From Oasisia sp. SBJ-2009 (lineage: Eukaryota; Annelida; Polychaeta; Sabellida; Siboglinidae), in the NCBI GenBank assembly GCA_964017155.1, contig OZ024857.1, positions 20,217,404-20,281,403 of the forward strand: 64,000 nucleotides of DNA, in the 5' to 3' direction. How positions within the stretch are numbered: position 1 is the stretch's first letter; every line of letters starts with the position of its first letter. This document shows positions 63,640 to 64,000 of the stretch, piece after piece. The notes beneath the pieces were generated by a model. It worked only from the letters and a program-made list of their open reading frames with translations, made no database searches and was not told the DNA's origin. Made by a program: the position numbers and the translations under genes.

Positions 63640-64000
63640 ATCCCAGTTCCCAGCACAGATTGCTGTCTGTGCCCCACATGTTCTGATTGTAGTCTGTGCC
63701 CCACATAATTCTTTCTGTTCTCATTGCAGTCTGTGCCCCCAGATGTTCTGACTGTGCCCCACATTACACTCTAACTGTGGTCTGCCCCCCCCCCCCCCAT
63801 ATTGAATTGTAATTGGTCTGTACCTCCCTTATACTCTAACTGTGGTCTGTACCCCATATATTCTAATTGTGGTCTGTACCCCATATTGATTTGTAACTGT
63901 TGTCTGGACCCCATATATTCTAACTGTGGTCTGTACCCCATATATTCTAATTGTGGTCTGTACCCCATATTGATTTGTAACTGTTGTCTGGACCCCATAT
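63640..64000. repeat. Minisatellite at the right edge
   Basis: Irregular units of CCCCATATATTCTAACTGTG GTCTGTA type. The 88-bp block starting near 63852 recurs near 63940. A 14-C run lies at 63785-63798. The array continues past the window. Confidence 0.88.

Larger units (their letters stand above)
61172..64000 (-). other. Delta-catenin intron upstream of visible exon 1, to right edge
   Basis: Holds a SINE, a hAT-type MITE, a short TTAA MITE and an edge minisatellite. I searched the minus strand for the expected SILASVKEQ exon and did not find it. Confidence 0.65.

Overview
This window is genomic DNA from an animal, most likely a mollusc or another lophotrochozoan. The evidence is long AT-rich introns with GT-AG splice sites, short exons that join in phase, tRNA-headed SINEs, hAT-type MITEs and many minisatellites. 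The species cannot be named from sequence alone. No operons, CRISPR arrays, rRNA or intact tRNA genes were seen.

Two protein genes are recognisable, both on the minus strand and head to tail. (1) Right and centre (61171 down to 18697): a delta-catenin / p120-catenin family gene. I rebuilt 22 coding exons that join in consistent phase to 1207 codons plus a stop. They encode the N-terminal coiled coil, a serine-rich segment like that of vertebrate CTNND2, a disordered Tyr/Asp/Pro-rich region, an armadillo repeat domain with a basic insert, a disordered tail and a C-terminal DSWV PDZ ligand. Only the first coding exon(s) are missing, probably beyond the right edge. (2) Left (13298 down to 951, running off the left edge): an ADAR1-like adenosine deaminase acting on RNA. 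Eight in-phase exons give 938 codons: two Z-alpha domains, one dsRNA-binding domain, and most of the deaminase domain with all three zinc ligands and the catalytic Glu. The C-terminal exons are outside the window.

Regions: 1-13298 ADAR gene, with its introns carrying a 1.65-kb hAT-like element, a GGACTACC-rich element and three copies of a GCTTTATGCAG MITE; 13299-18696 intergenic region with a 1.37-kb E-box minisatellite; 18697-37499 3' half of delta-catenin, with arrays of 18, 62 and 28 bp and a tetranucleotide array; 37500-53870 one 16.4-kb intron with 20-, 25- and ~38-bp minisatellites; 53871-61171 the two most 5' visible exons and an intron with SINEs; 61172-64000 an upstream intron with a SINE, two MITEs and an edge minisatellite.

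The two genes have unrelated jobs: cadherin-junction and cytoskeleton regulation versus A-to-I RNA editing and Z-form nucleic acid sensing. The most unusual signals are in the non-coding DNA: a minisatellite that grew out of a delta-catenin exon's splice acceptor, MITE families with perfect 8-bp target duplications, a perfect 24-bp inverted repeat, and a palindrome-built E-box array between the genes.
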